Assembly (NCBI RefSeq): GCF_009846885.1
Contig: NZ_WUWM01000003.1
Location: 1 to 64,000 of the forward strand
Reading direction: 5' to 3'
DNA: 64,000 nt
Source: Paenibacillus puerhi
GTDB taxonomy: Bacteria; Bacillota; Bacilli; Paenibacillales; NBRC-103111
The notes beneath the pieces are model-generated. The model was not told the DNA's origin. It saw only the letters and a program-made list of their open reading frames with translations, and did not search any database. How positions within the stretch are numbered: position 1 is the stretch's first letter; each line of letters begins with the position of its first letter. Positions 35,452-44,039 of this stretch are shown here, piece after piece. Position numbers and translations under genes: made by a program.

Positions 35452-36297
35452 TTGGAAATTCGGACAGCAATCAAAATTCGGCAGCCAATAACGATTGCGA
35501 TTATTTTTCTTGTCGTGATAACGATGTCGATGTATGGATACTTTCGTCCGGAAGGAAGCATAATATACCCTTCTGTTCATGTAGATATAGAAGCTGATTT
35601 TTTATCGGAGGCATACTTTTCTGAACTCTCAGACCAGTATGATCAAATTCGCTCTGAGCATCGAAAAAGGTATATATTTGACACATCCAAAGCAATTGCA
35701 TCACACGCGATCCTAACGCATATGATGCATGATTTGGTGGAAAATCAAGAGCTTCTGAATGGGCATAAGCAATTTGATCTGTTTTTTGAGACATTTGATC
35801 AACATGTCAAACAACTCCCTTATATCACGGAAGCGATTCATTATTTTCGTAATGAACTGAATCGATATGGAGGGGCGCCTAAACGATTAGAAGAAATGAT
35901 TGAACTAGCGGCATGCGGCAAATGGCAGCTATTCAGCGCTAGATATCACCGGTATGAGGTAAGCGAATATGACGCTGCTTATAATGTAAAGTTAATATCA
36001 TCGAATGGTCGCTTTGAAGTTGTCTACAATGCTGAGACGGGTCAGATGGTAAACGATCCGGTAAACATGGGCACCTATAATTATGCGCATGGCAGCAAAA
36101 TTCCATGGAAATATTACCAGCATCATCAATTTGATAAAGTCCCCTGGATGAAATGGGGCAATACCAATCAGGTTTCATACGAGGAAATTACACAAAGACA
36201 GACAAGACATGGATCATTAGAGCAAAAAGATAGTTCAGATGCACTCCAAAAGCTAATTCAAAACAAAATGCGAGAATCACAGACGTGTCACAATTAG
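35452..36297 (+). CDS. Hypothetical signal-anchored protein
   Basis: A 281-residue protein with an N-terminal membrane anchor (residues about 13-29, ITIAIIFLVVITMSMYG) and an extracytoplasmic domain rich in His/Tyr. The C-terminal part contains FEVVYNAETGQMVNDPVNMG and TYNYAHGSKIPWKYYQHHQF, then DKVPWMKWGNT; this NP-N-GTYNY...PW..WGN pattern occurs in uncharacterised secreted proteins and some polymorphic-toxin tails as far as I recall. The start TTG 35452 follows AAAAGGAGGGA. It may be the last gene of the transcript beginning at 33431. No function is assigned. Confidence 0.7.
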   Translation: MEIRTAIKIRQPITIAIIFLVVITMSMYGYFRPEGSIIYPSVHVDIEADFLSEAYFSELSDQYDQIRSEHRKRYIFDTSKAIASHAILTHMMHDLVENQELLNGHKQFDLFFETFDQHVKQLPYITEAIHYFRNELNRYGGAPKRLEEMIELAACGKWQLFSARYHRYEVSEYDAAYNVKLISSNGRFEVVYNAETGQMVNDPVNMGTYNYAHGSKIPWKYYQHHQFDKVPWMKWGNTNQVSYEEITQRQTRHGSLEQKDSSDALQKLIQNKMRESQTCHN

Positions 36298-36302
36298 ACG
36301 GA

Positions 36303-36396
36303 TTTCGTTCCATAACTTCTACAACAAATGTTTTAATAGTAAATGACGCAACGATTGCAATTAGAATGCTTATTCCCCATTCTTAATTATTTTCAT
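36303..36396 (-). pseudogene. Relic of a type I signal peptidase N-terminus
   Basis: Minus-strand ATG 36396, after GGAGAG, reads MKIIKNGE then stop; one frame over it continues EWGISILIAIVASFTIKTFV, the membrane anchor typical of SipT/SipS-type signal peptidases, and then ends. No catalytic Ser or Lys region is present. A short decayed fragment. Confidence 0.4.
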
Positions 36397-36564
36397 GAAT
36401 TGAACTCTCCTCCCCATTACATCCTGCTAATTCGACCAGAAACTGCATACTAACTCGAATATGTATTCGCACATTAACGGAATGGTTCTTCTCTATCTCT
36501 GAAGAAATTTTACAAAATATGGTTATATTACTATTGATGATCATTTCGTCTTTTCTGTACGGTA

Positions 36565-36755
36565 TCTGGGGATATATGGCATAAGACAGCAGGGAAACTC
36601 ATTCTCAAAAATCCGCATTATACGGGAGATTTGGTTCAAGGTCGTTCTAAAGTCGACCAGGTGGATAAAATGTTCCATCAGGAGAAGGGATACAAAAAAA
36701 GAAATAATATCGATGAAGAGAATTGGCTCGTTAATAAAAATAGTATCACCTCTAC
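36565..36755 (+). pseudogene. Relic of a large serine recombinase
   Basis: The plus frame reads GKLILKNPHYTGDLVQGRSK and, after VDQVDKM, FHQEKGYKKRNNIDEENWLV. This is the recombinase-domain segment (LRNPHYTGDLVQGR...) found in SpoIVCA/TnpX-type large serine recombinases. Neither the resolvase catalytic domain nor the zinc ribbon is present, and no start codon is supported. It ends about 65 bp before copy D of the dispersed element. Confidence 0.6.
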
Positions 36756-36820
36756 TATAATTACAAAAATCCGGTGTTACTGGGGGCTTAAGTCGCCCCC
36801 TAAATATTTAACTATATTAA

Positions 36821-36889
36821 GCACTCGACACATGTGGAGTGCTGTGTGTCGCTCATAAGGAAGTAGCATGTTTGAGAGCCGCATTTACC
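36821..36889 (+). repeat. CATGTGGAG dispersed element, copy D
   Basis: GCACTCGACACATGTGGAGTGC (imperfect palindrome), then TGTGTGTCGCTCATAAGGAA, GTAGCATGTTTGAGAGCCGC and ATTTACC. It precedes the LysR-ABC-MBL operon; copy E, nearly the same over 68 bases, follows that operon in the same orientation. Confidence 0.75.
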
Positions 36890-37049
36890 AAATCCGGCGA
36901 AAGCCAGGGACGCAAATCTATAAGGACTAAATGCGGTTGATGACAGACTGGCTGTCGTAAAATGACGGTTACCGGGCCGTAAGCCCGGGAAGCTTTCAGC
37001 GTAGTTTTCCCCAGGTGCCGCCGTTCGTTTGCTATAAGCAGGGTAAGAT

Positions 37050-37976
37050 TCATTCTTCGTTGACTTTTTGCGAATCGCCTACGCTTCGGCTCAAGTTTTC
37101 GTTAAACCGGTTGATCAGCGCCGAGCGGTGCCGTTGATTGTTCGTTAAGGCAAATACGTATCGCTCCACCCGATTGCCGGGAATCGGCCGCATCAGCAGC
37201 AGGCCGCGCTCCACTTCGGATTGTACCGCCATTCGGGAAACGAACGACACATGTTCGCCAAGGATGACCGCCCGCTTGATCCCTTCCAGGGAATCGAGCT
37301 CCAGATAAGAGGGGAGATGGACCCGGCTGCTTTGCAGCCATTTCTCGGTCATTCGGCGGGTGCTTGATTCTTTACCGTGCAGGACGAAGGGAGAGGAGGC
37401 GATCAGCTCTGGCGTCAAGTCATCTTCAGGGCTGGAGGCGAGAGGGTGGCTTGGAGCAAAAATAAGCACGAGATCGTCTTCGCAAATCGCTTCCATCTTC
37501 AGCTCCGGCGAAAGAAATGGCTCGGAGGAAATAACGCCCAGGTCGATTTCGTGACGCTCCAGCATTTCCTTCACGACTGGCGCGGTTTTGACGGACAATG
37601 AAATATGGATGCCCGGGTACTCTTTGGAGAAACGGTGCAGCACCGACGGCAAAATATACGTAGCTGGCACGTAGCTGGCTCCAATTAGCAGGCTTCCTTT
37701 CCGAAGCGAATCGAACTCCATGACGACGCGATGCGCTTCCGTGGCCAGCGCGCCGATTTTCACTGCGTAATGGTGAAGGGCGTACCCGGCATCGGTCAAA
37801 ATGATCTTCCCCATTCGCGCTTCAAACAGCTTGACCCCGAAATCCCGCTCCAGGTTTTTCATATGAAAGGTTACGGTAGGTTGCTTTAGATCGAGCATTT
37901 CCGCAACCGTGGTGATCTTCTTGTATTTTTCCAGCAGTACCACAATCCGCAGCTTCAACAGATTTAGATTCATCAT
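37050..37976 (-). CDS. LysR-family transcriptional regulator of the adjacent ABC operon
   Basis: A 308-residue LysR-type regulator: N-terminal winged HTH (LKLRIVVLLEKYKKITTVAE, LKQPTVTFHMKNLERDFGVK) and a periplasmic-binding-protein-like effector domain from about residue 90 (GSLLIGASYVPATYILPSVL). Start ATG 37976 has GGGGG 8 bases upstream; a further in-frame ATG three bases later is possible. It is divergent from the ABC operon starting at 38270, and the 293-bp gap holds inverted-repeat candidates for its binding. It probably controls that operon in response to the imported substrate. Confidence 0.87.
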   Translation of the reverse strand: MMNLNLLKLRIVVLLEKYKKITTVAEMLDLKQPTVTFHMKNLERDFGVKLFEARMGKIILTDAGYALHHYAVKIGALATEAHRVVMEFDSLRKGSLLIGASYVPATYILPSVLHRFSKEYPGIHISLSVKTAPVVKEMLERHEIDLGVISSEPFLSPELKMEAICEDDLVLIFAPSHPLASSPEDDLTPELIASSPFVLHGKESSTRRMTEKWLQSSRVHLPSYLELDSLEGIKRAVILGEHVSFVSRMAVQSEVERGLLLMRPIPGNRVERYVFALTNNQRHRSALINRFNENLSRSVGDSQKVNEE

Positions 37977-38010
37977 ACGGCTCGCCCCCTTCAATACTCC
38001 TACATGTCTA

Positions 38011-38175
38011 ATAGATTATATCTATAATGTTACCATTACTCATTTATATAGTTAATTTTTCGTTAACTTTGATTTAACACAGCCATGGAATCGGCCAAAT
38101 AAACTCGTGCATGTATGGAGATCACAGCCCATCACAAGTATAGAAATAATCTATGACTATGAATGGATAATAGAT
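38011..38175. promoter_or_regulatory. Candidate LysR operators in the divergent promoter
   Basis: ATAGATTATATCTAT (38011-38025) is a perfect 15-bp inverted repeat of LysR size. A second pair, ATCTAT (38149-38154) and ATAGAT (38170-38175), lies close to the ABC operon start, and GTTAA-N7-TTAAC sits at 38051-38067. Repetition of the ATCTAT half-site on both sides of the gap favours regulator binding. Confidence 0.45.
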
Positions 38176-38269
38176 AAAAATTTAATACAAGTTTTACACC
38201 CTGTTGATGCTCCGCAAATTGCCGACCGTTAAACTGAACTAGAATTCCTTACATGGAGGGTTGCTTGCA

Positions 38270-39241
38270 ATGACGCTGCGACTTCATAGTATTAACAAAT
38301 CGTTCGGCGCCGCTGTAGCGCTCGATGAGGTGAACTTGTCCTTTGCTCAAGGGCGTTTTACTACGCTGCTCGGACCATCAGGCTGCGGCAAGACAACGTT
38401 GTTGCGCATGATCGCCGGTTTGGAAACGCCGGACCGGGGCGATATCTGCTTCGGCGAGACGGTGTTGTTCGACAAGGCTCGTAAAATCAACCGGCCGGTA
38501 CATCAGCGCAATTTCGGTATGGTTTTTCAAGATTTTGCTTTATGGCCGCATTTGACGGTGCTGGAAAATGTGGCCTTCGGCCTGAAGGCGAAGGGGGACA
38601 CCACCGACTGGCGCAAGCGCTCGCTCGAAGCGATCGAGCTGGTTCGCCTGAACGGGCTGGAGAAGCGCTATCCGCACCAACTGTCCGGCGGACAGCAGCA
38701 GCGGGTCGCGCTGGCGCGCGCCGTAGCAATCCGGCCGCAGCTCGTTCTATTCGACGAGCCGATGAGCGCTCTCGACGCATTGCTGCGCGAAGAGATGCGC
38801 CTTGAGCTAATGAACCTCGTGCGTAGGATCGGCTTCACCGCTATCTACGTGACGCATGACCAGACCGAAGCGATGTCCATGTCGGACGAGATCGTCGTCA
38901 TGCAGAACGGACGCATTTTGCAAAAGGATGTCCCGGAAGTGATTTATCGGACGCCGAAGCATGCCTTCACGGCGCGGTTTATCGGCAAGGCGAACTGGCT
39001 GGAGGCCGACAAGCGGCTCGTCCGGCCCGAGCATGTCGGATGGACGGCTCAGGGCGAGAACGATCTGACGGTGCAGGGAATCGTGCAGACCGTCAGCTAT
39101 ATCGGGGAACGTTACGAAATCATCGTCAAGGCGGACGGTATGCCCGGTTCCTGGATGGCCTATCATGCAGAGCGCCGAGCGATTGGCGAATCTGTACAAC
39201 TGTTCGTGCCGCCCCGGCATATTCATACCCTGGAGTTGTAA
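38270..39241 (+). CDS. ABC transporter ATPase, iron/phosphonate/polyamine type
   Basis: A 323-residue ATPase of the PotA/FbpC class. Walker A GPSGCGKT, Q-loop VFQDFALWPHL, signature [15 protein letters not shown], Walker B LVLFDEPMSALD and H-loop YVTHDQTEAMS are intact; a short TOBE-like C-terminal extension follows (LVRPEHVGW...). Start ATG 38270 has GGAGGG upstream; an in-frame TTG three codons earlier overlaps it. It heads a four-gene operon with the binding protein (39304), the double permease (40416) and the MBL-fold hydrolase (42077). The FbpC/PhnT family imports ferric iron or aminoethylphosphonate; which applies is not decided by sequence. Confidence 0.88.
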   Translation: MTLRLHSINKSFGAAVALDEVNLSFAQGRFTTLLGPSGCGKTTLLRMIAGLETPDRGDICFGETVLFDKARKINRPVHQRNFGMVFQDFALWPHLTVLENVAFGLKAKGDTTDWRKRSLEAIELVRLNGLEKRYPHQLSGGQQQRVALARAVAIRPQLVLFDEPMSALDALLREEMRLELMNLVRRIGFTAIYVTHDQTEAMSMSDEIVVMQNGRILQKDVPEVIYRTPKHAFTARFIGKANWLEADKRLVRPEHVGWTAQGENDLTVQGIVQTVSYIGERYEIIVKADGMPGSWMAYHAERRAIGESVQLFVPPRHIHTLEL

Positions 39242-39303
39242 AAAACGATGCACGTTCTACACACAAATGCGGCAAAGCCGCCAAAGAGAGGGAGAATTCC
39301 TAC

Positions 39304-40392
39304 ATGTTTAAAATGAAAAAATCGTTCAAAACCACGTTAATCGCTCTGATGTCTGTCCTTGTCGGCGCCAGCTTGAGCGCATGCGGCAGCAGCGCATCGA
39401 ACCAGCCGGAAAGCTCAAAGACTCCGGCCGCATCCAGCCCTTCCCCGACTACCGCTGTCTCCCCAGAGCCGAAAAAGCTCGGCGGCAAGCTTGTTGTGTA
39501 CAGCGCAGGCCCTGCCGGACTAGCCGAGAAAATCCAAAAAGGCTACGAGCAGAAAACCGGCGTGCAGGTGGAAATGTTTCAGGGCACGACAGGTAAAATT
39601 ATGGCCCGTATGGAAGCGGAAAAAGCGAATCCGATCGTCGACGTCGTCGTGCTCGCATCCTTGCCGTCCGCTATCGGCATGACTAAGAGCGGCCTGACAC
39701 AGCCGTACAAGGAAGCCAAAAACGCGGACAAGCTCATCCCGGCCTTCTCGGACAAAGACGGCAACTATTTCAGTTATAGCCTCTCTGCGCTGGGCATTGC
39801 CTATAACACCAAAACCGTAACTAACCCGCCGAAAACGTGGAGCGATCTGACCAGACCGGAATGGAAAGGCAAAATCAACATTCCCGATCCGGCGCAATCC
39901 GGCTCCGCGCTTGACTTCTTAAGCGGATATGCGAATAAGAACGGGGATGCCGGCTGGAACCTGTTCAAGCAAATTCAAGAGAACGACGCGATTATCGCAG
40001 GCGCCAATCAGGAAGCGCTCGATCCGGTCATCTCCGGCGCAAAAAACATCGTTATGGCCAGCGTGGACTACATGACCTATGCGTCCAAAGCGAAGGGAGA
40101 GCCGATCGATCTTGTCTACCCGACCGACGGTACGGTCATTTCCCCGCGCCCTGCAATGATCATGAAGTCGAGTAAAAACCAGGATAACGCCAAAGCCTTC
40201 ATCGACTACTTGTTGTCCGACGAAGCGCAGAAGATGGTCACCGATGCTTTCCTGCTGTCCGGCCGCAGCGACATTCAGGTAGCCGGCCGTCCAAGCGCCA
40301 AGGACATCCCGACTTTGCAGGTGGATTATAACTGGATGAACGACAACCAGACAGACATCACGAAAAAGTTTATGCAATTGTTTAAAAAGTAA
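39304..40392 (+). CDS. ABC transporter substrate-binding lipoprotein (Fbp/AfuA class)
   Basis: A 362-residue extracellular solute-binding protein. Signal peptide with lipobox SLSACGSS (Cys about residue 26), a Ser/Pro-rich linker to about residue 58, then the SBP_bac_6/AfuA fold: GGKLVVYSAGPAGLAEKIQK, VVVLASLPSA, ALGIAYNTKTVTNPPKTWSD. No tyrosine pair typical of ferric-binding proteins can be confidently placed (NYFSY, DYMTY are candidates). ATG 39304 follows GGGAGAATTCCTAC. It delivers substrate to the permease encoded next. Ferric iron, spermidine-like or phosphonate ligands are possible. Confidence 0.87.
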   Translation: MFKMKKSFKTTLIALMSVLVGASLSACGSSASNQPESSKTPAASSPSPTTAVSPEPKKLGGKLVVYSAGPAGLAEKIQKGYEQKTGVQVEMFQGTTGKIMARMEAEKANPIVDVVVLASLPSAIGMTKSGLTQPYKEAKNADKLIPAFSDKDGNYFSYSLSALGIAYNTKTVTNPPKTWSDLTRPEWKGKINIPDPAQSGSALDFLSGYANKNGDAGWNLFKQIQENDAIIAGANQEALDPVISGAKNIVMASVDYMTYASKAKGEPIDLVYPTDGTVISPRPAMIMKSSKNQDNAKAFIDYLLSDEAQKMVTDAFLLSGRSDIQVAGRPSAKDIPTLQVDYNWMNDNQTDITKKFMQLFKK

Positions 40393-40415
40393 GTCAGAGA
40401 TAGGATGAGCGTGCA

Positions 40416-42080
40416 ATGAACTTCAAACGACCTGGGACGTTACTGGCGCCGCTGCTGTTGGCTGCGCTGGTCGTCCTTCCTCTTATATATGTATGTCTGA
40501 CAAGCATATGGGTGAACGGCCGTCTGGATTTACTGGGGCCGATCCGCACTATCCTTCGTCAAAATTTGACCGGCGTGTTTACGAACTCGCTATTTCTCGG
40601 CATCTGCGTCGTGGTTATATGCACCTTGCTTGCTTTTCCGCTAGCTTGGATTATGGCAAAGACGCCGCTGCGGAAGCACCGGTGGCTGGATATTGTGCTG
40701 CTCATTCCATTCATGACGCCTCCGTACATCGGCTCGATGGGCTGGATTTTGTTCATGCAGCGGAACGGCTACCTCGAGCAGTTGTGGCCGTCGTCAACAG
40801 CGGCATGGATCAGCACGCATTTCTTCAGTTTGACCGGCATGGTTGCCATTATGAGCCTGCATTTGTTCCCTTTTCTGTACTTGATCCTGCGGGGAGCCAT
40901 CGAGCAGCTCGGGAGCAGTAAAGAGGAAGCTGCGGCTGTTCACGGGGCCGGTTTTCTATACACGATGCGGCGCGTCATGCTGCCGCTTATTTTAGCCAGC
41001 TACGCGATGGGCGCACTTCTGGTCTTCGTAAAGACGCTGGCAGAGTTCGGAACGCCGGCCACCTTCGGCAGACGGATCGGTTACTCCGTCCTAACGACCG
41101 AGATTCAAGGCGCTATCTCCAGCTGGCCGATCGATTTCGGCAAAGCGACCTCTCTCTCCTCACTGCTGCTTATTGCCTGTCTGATACTATGGTATATCCA
41201 GTCTGTCATCGTCCGCCGTCATTCCTACAATCTGGTCAGCGGCAAGGGCAGCAGGGAGAGACTGTACGGTTACCATGTCTGGCAGCGGGCGATCGCTTGG
41301 GGTTACATTGCGATCTTGCTGGGTACGTCCATCGGCATTCCTTACTTCTCTATCGTATCCGCTTCGTTGATGAAGCTGCGAGGTGCCGGCCTCGCCTGGA
41401 CGAATCTGACGCTTAGCCATTACGGCGAGCTGCTGACCTGGGGGTCGCCGAGTATGAAGGCGCTCCTGAACAGCCTCGGTCTGGCTTTGCTCGCAGCCTG
41501 CTTGGCGGCTGCGCTAGGCACGTGGCTCGCGCTGACGATAGGCCGCTCCAAGCGGCTGTCGCAGCGGGTGACGGATATGATGAGCTTGTTGCCGAACAAT
41601 GTGCCGGATATCATCATGGTCGTCGGCCTCATCATGCTGTGGAACTCGACCTGGATGCCAATTAAGCTCTACAACACCTACGGGATGGTCGTGCTGACTT
41701 ACGTCATTTTCTTTCTGCCGTATACCGTTCAGTATGTCAAGGCGCGCAACGGTCAGCTCGACGATTCGCTCCGCCACGCCGGCCAGGTGTTCGGCGGACG
41801 TCCCTGGTACGTGTTCCGGCGCATCGTGCTGCCGCTGCTGCTGCCAGGCGTCATTGCCGGCTGGATGATGACCTTCACCATTTCGCTGCGGGAGCTGGTC
41901 GCCTCGCTGCTGGTGCTGCCGCCTTCGATGCGAACGTCGGCCACCTACATCTTTGCGCAGTTTGAGCAAGGGCAAATCTCTCTCGGCATGGCCATGGCGG
42001 TGATCTCCGTCGGCCTAACGACCTTGCTGCTGCTGTTCGTTAACAGCATGAATTCAAACAGAAAGTGGAACTTGTCATGA
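40416..42080 (+). CDS. ABC permease with two transmembrane domains (FbpB type)
   Basis: A 554-residue permease in which two six-helix BPD_transp_1 domains are fused, as in FbpB/AfuB. Each half has its ATPase-contact loop: EEAAAVHGAGFLYTMRRVML in the first and DSLRHAGQVFGGRPWYVFRR in the second, each followed by LPL. Hydrophobic segments are spread over the whole length. ATG 40416 follows GATAGGATGAGCGTGCA. The stop overlaps the ATG of the hydrolase gene (ATGA at 42077-42080), so that enzyme is translated together with the transporter. Confidence 0.88.
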   Translation: MNFKRPGTLLAPLLLAALVVLPLIYVCLTSIWVNGRLDLLGPIRTILRQNLTGVFTNSLFLGICVVVICTLLAFPLAWIMAKTPLRKHRWLDIVLLIPFMTPPYIGSMGWILFMQRNGYLEQLWPSSTAAWISTHFFSLTGMVAIMSLHLFPFLYLILRGAIEQLGSSKEEAAAVHGAGFLYTMRRVMLPLILASYAMGALLVFVKTLAEFGTPATFGRRIGYSVLTTEIQGAISSWPIDFGKATSLSSLLLIACLILWYIQSVIVRRHSYNLVSGKGSRERLYGYHVWQRAIAWGYIAILLGTSIGIPYFSIVSASLMKLRGAGLAWTNLTLSHYGELLTWGSPSMKALLNSLGLALLAACLAAALGTWLALTIGRSKRLSQRVTDMMSLLPNNVPDIIMVVGLIMLWNSTWMPIKLYNTYGMVVLTYVIFFLPYTVQYVKARNGQLDDSLRHAGQVFGGRPWYVFRRIVLPLLLPGVIAGWMMTFTISLRELVASLLVLPPSMRTSATYIFAQFEQGQISLGMAMAVISVGLTTLLLLFVNSMNSNRKWNLS

Positions 42081-43366
42081 TGCAATTGAAAGTATGGGGG
42101 GGAGCAGGCGAGCACGGACGCTCCTGTTATATGCTGCAAAGTGGGGAGACGCGGGTTTTGCTGGATTGCGGCGTCAAGCGGACCGGTAGCGGCGAATATC
42201 CGCTCCTCGACCCGGCTGAAATTCCGCATATCGACGCGGTGTTCCTTTCGCATGCCCACGAAGATCATTCCATCGCTCTGCCGCTGTTGTACAAGCTTGG
42301 CTACCGCGGCAAAGTGTGGACAACCCGGATTACTGCCGAGCTGTTGCCCGCTTACTATGCTACGTGGGGCCACTACGTCGAACAGCAAGACGCCCGGCTG
42401 CCATACGACGAAACGGATATACGCAGCATCGCTTACGCTTATCTGGACGAAGCGGCCCCAGCCTTAGGCTGGATTGAGCTAGGCCCTGAGCTGCGCGTCT
42501 GCTGGGGCCGCAGCGGCCATATGCTCGGCTCGGTTTGGTTCCTGCTGGAGCTTTCGGGAAGGCGCTTCTTCTACTCGGGCGATTACACAGAGGAATCGCT
42601 GCTGCTGCGCACCGACGCGCTGCAGCGATTGCCCGGCGGCCCCGGCGAGCTGACGGGGGCTGTCATAGACGCAGCCTACGGCCTCGACGCCGAGCCGCAG
42701 TCGGCCAAGCTGGAGCGGATCTACGCCGCAGCCGACGGCGTCCTGACGGCAGGGGGACATCTCCTGCTGCCGGTTCCGCACAGCGGCCGCGGCCAGGAAC
42801 TTCTGCTGCTGCTGCAACGACAATTCCCCGGCGTGCCGCTGCGGGTGGAAGAAGAGCTGCTCCACGGTCTGGAGCAGCTCCTCCGGCAGCCGGGCTGGCT
42901 GAAGCCCGGCGCGGAGGCAAGGATCGCGGCCGCGCTCGGCGGGCTGGAGGTCGTCCGCGATGCGGAGCAGCGAACGCGGTTCCTGCAGCCCGGCGCGCAG
43001 CCGGGCATCGTTCTCACCGGTGACGGCATGATGCAATCGCCGAAGGCGCAGTGGTACTACAGGCAGTTGCGCCGCAACCATCTGAACGGCATTATCCTGA
43101 CCGGACATGCCTACAAACATACTCTCGCGGATCGGCTGCTCCGTATGGCGCCGCCGGATCGCGGCTGTCGCGTCGAGCGTATCGTGTACAAAATCCATCA
43201 GGGCTTGCCCGACGTCCGCCGAATGCTTCAGGCTGTGCCATGCCCGGTCGCGATTTTGGCGCATGCTCCGGAGGCCGACACGGAGGCGCTGCTGCGACAG
43301 CTCAAGGCGGAAGGGCATCGTGGCCTACTGTCCCTCCGGCCCGGAGATGCCGCTACGCTAGCCTAG
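42077..43366 (+). CDS. Metallo-beta-lactamase-fold hydrolase with beta-CASP-like layout
   Basis: A 429-residue MBL-fold protein. The metal motif is SHAHEDHSIALP (His59, His61, Asp63, His64), His148 lies in GRSGHMLGSVWF, Asp169 in YSGDYTEES, and a late His in GIILTGHAYKHTLA. The order MBL core, inserted helical segment, then a C-terminal his-containing motif resembles beta-CASP nucleases (CPSF73/RNase J side) more than lactamases, but the insert is GC-rich and degenerate and RNA or nucleotide substrates are unproven. Translation is coupled to the permease by a 4-bp overlap, which points to processing of the imported compound, possibly phosphodiester or phosphonate-like. Confidence 0.8.
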   Translation: MMQLKVWGGAGEHGRSCYMLQSGETRVLLDCGVKRTGSGEYPLLDPAEIPHIDAVFLSHAHEDHSIALPLLYKLGYRGKVWTTRITAELLPAYYATWGHYVEQQDARLPYDETDIRSIAYAYLDEAAPALGWIELGPELRVCWGRSGHMLGSVWFLLELSGRRFFYSGDYTEESLLLRTDALQRLPGGPGELTGAVIDAAYGLDAEPQSAKLERIYAAADGVLTAGGHLLLPVPHSGRGQELLLLLQRQFPGVPLRVEEELLHGLEQLLRQPGWLKPGAEARIAAALGGLEVVRDAEQRTRFLQPGAQPGIVLTGDGMMQSPKAQWYYRQLRRNHLNGIILTGHAYKHTLADRLLRMAPPDRGCRVERIVYKIHQGLPDVRRMLQAVPCPVAILAHAPEADTEALLRQLKAEGHRGLLSLRPGDAATLA

Positions 43367-43433
43367 CCCCATGAGGAGCTAAAGAAATAAAATGTTTGAG
43401 AGCGAACTTGCTGAAGTCATTCGTCAGTGACCA

Positions 43434-43501
43434 ACACTCCATACATGTGGAGTGCTGTGTGTCGCTCGTAAGGAAGTAATATTTTCATAGCCGCATTTGC
43501 C
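43434..43501 (+). repeat. CATGTGGAG dispersed element, copy E
   Basis: ACACTCCATACATGTGGAGTGC, TGTGTGTCGCTCGTAAGGAA, GTAATATTTTCATAGCCGCA, TTTGCC. Same orientation and layout as copy D at 36821-36889, with a shared ATGTTTGAGAGC motif just before it (43391-43402). Confidence 0.75.
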
Positions 43502-43586
43502 TGCCTGTATATTGAAGCCCAAATGTATTTCGTATTCGGGCTTCTGTGTTTGTGGTGGCCAAGGCTTCATATCCTCCTCGCAGCTA

Positions 43587-43860
43587 AACGAATGCGCCGA
43601 TCGTGTTTCTAAGCATTCGTGAGGAAGACGAGGTGAAAATTAGCGCATTATCCGATGGCGGCGACGATTTTGTGACAAAGCCATTCAGTCTCCTGTCCTA
43701 TATGGCACAGAATGTTAACCGTATGATCAATGCCGATACGTTATTTCAGCTCATCTGGGGAACGGAGAGTCTGGAGGATACGAGAACGGTCGCTGTACAC
43801 ATCAGTAATTTACGTAAAAAATCGAGGCTGACCCTGTCAATCCTCAAATTTAATAAATAA
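43587..43860 (+). pseudogene. Internally deleted copy of the response regulator gene at 55940-56644
   Basis: From ACGAATGCGCCGATCGTG onward the DNA follows the intact regulator gene closely. It encodes FLSIREEDEVKISALSDGGDDF and VTKPFS, then jumps to LLSYMAQNVNRMINADTLFQ and LIWGTESLEDTRTVAVHISN. About 50 residues between the receiver end and the DNA-binding domain are lost; the join falls at GTTCAGTC, which occurs at both deletion ends in the intact gene. The receiver start (with the phosphorylated Asp) is absent, and one A missing from the AAAAAAA run near 43815 shifts the frame at the end. Not functional. Confidence 0.8.
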
Positions 43861-43896
43861 CGGTACAGGGATAAACCCCTTGTACCGTTATTTTCT
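43859..43896. terminator. Bidirectional terminator
   Basis: AACGGTACAGGG ATAAA CCCCTTGTACCGTT followed by ATTTTCTCG on the plus strand and by ATTTATTAAATTT on the minus strand. Confidence 0.7.
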
Positions 43897-43993
43897 CGTT
43901 TGGATCATTTTCTCGCTTAGGAGCTGCCGCTCGAATAGAGGAAGATGGGCAGGCCGAGCGAGTCGATGAACTTCTTACTATCACACAGATGTT

Positions 43994-44030
43994 AGCAAAA
44001 AAGGAAAGCCCCCGATGGAATCGGAGGCTG
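43994..44030 (-). terminator. Terminator of the S-layer protein gene
   Basis: On the minus strand AGCCTCCGAT TCC ATCGGGGGCT forms a 10-bp stem (44007-44029) followed by TTCCTTTTTTGC, 11 bp past the stop codon at 44040. Confidence 0.8.
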
Positions 44031-44039
44031 ACTGGCGGG

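Noticed and set aside
36853-37053. 66-codon minus-strand ORF starting by ATGA overlap with the LysR stop
   Set aside because: Its end runs into the dispersed repeat D, it has no ribosome binding site and no domain; the ATGA overlap is probably chance.
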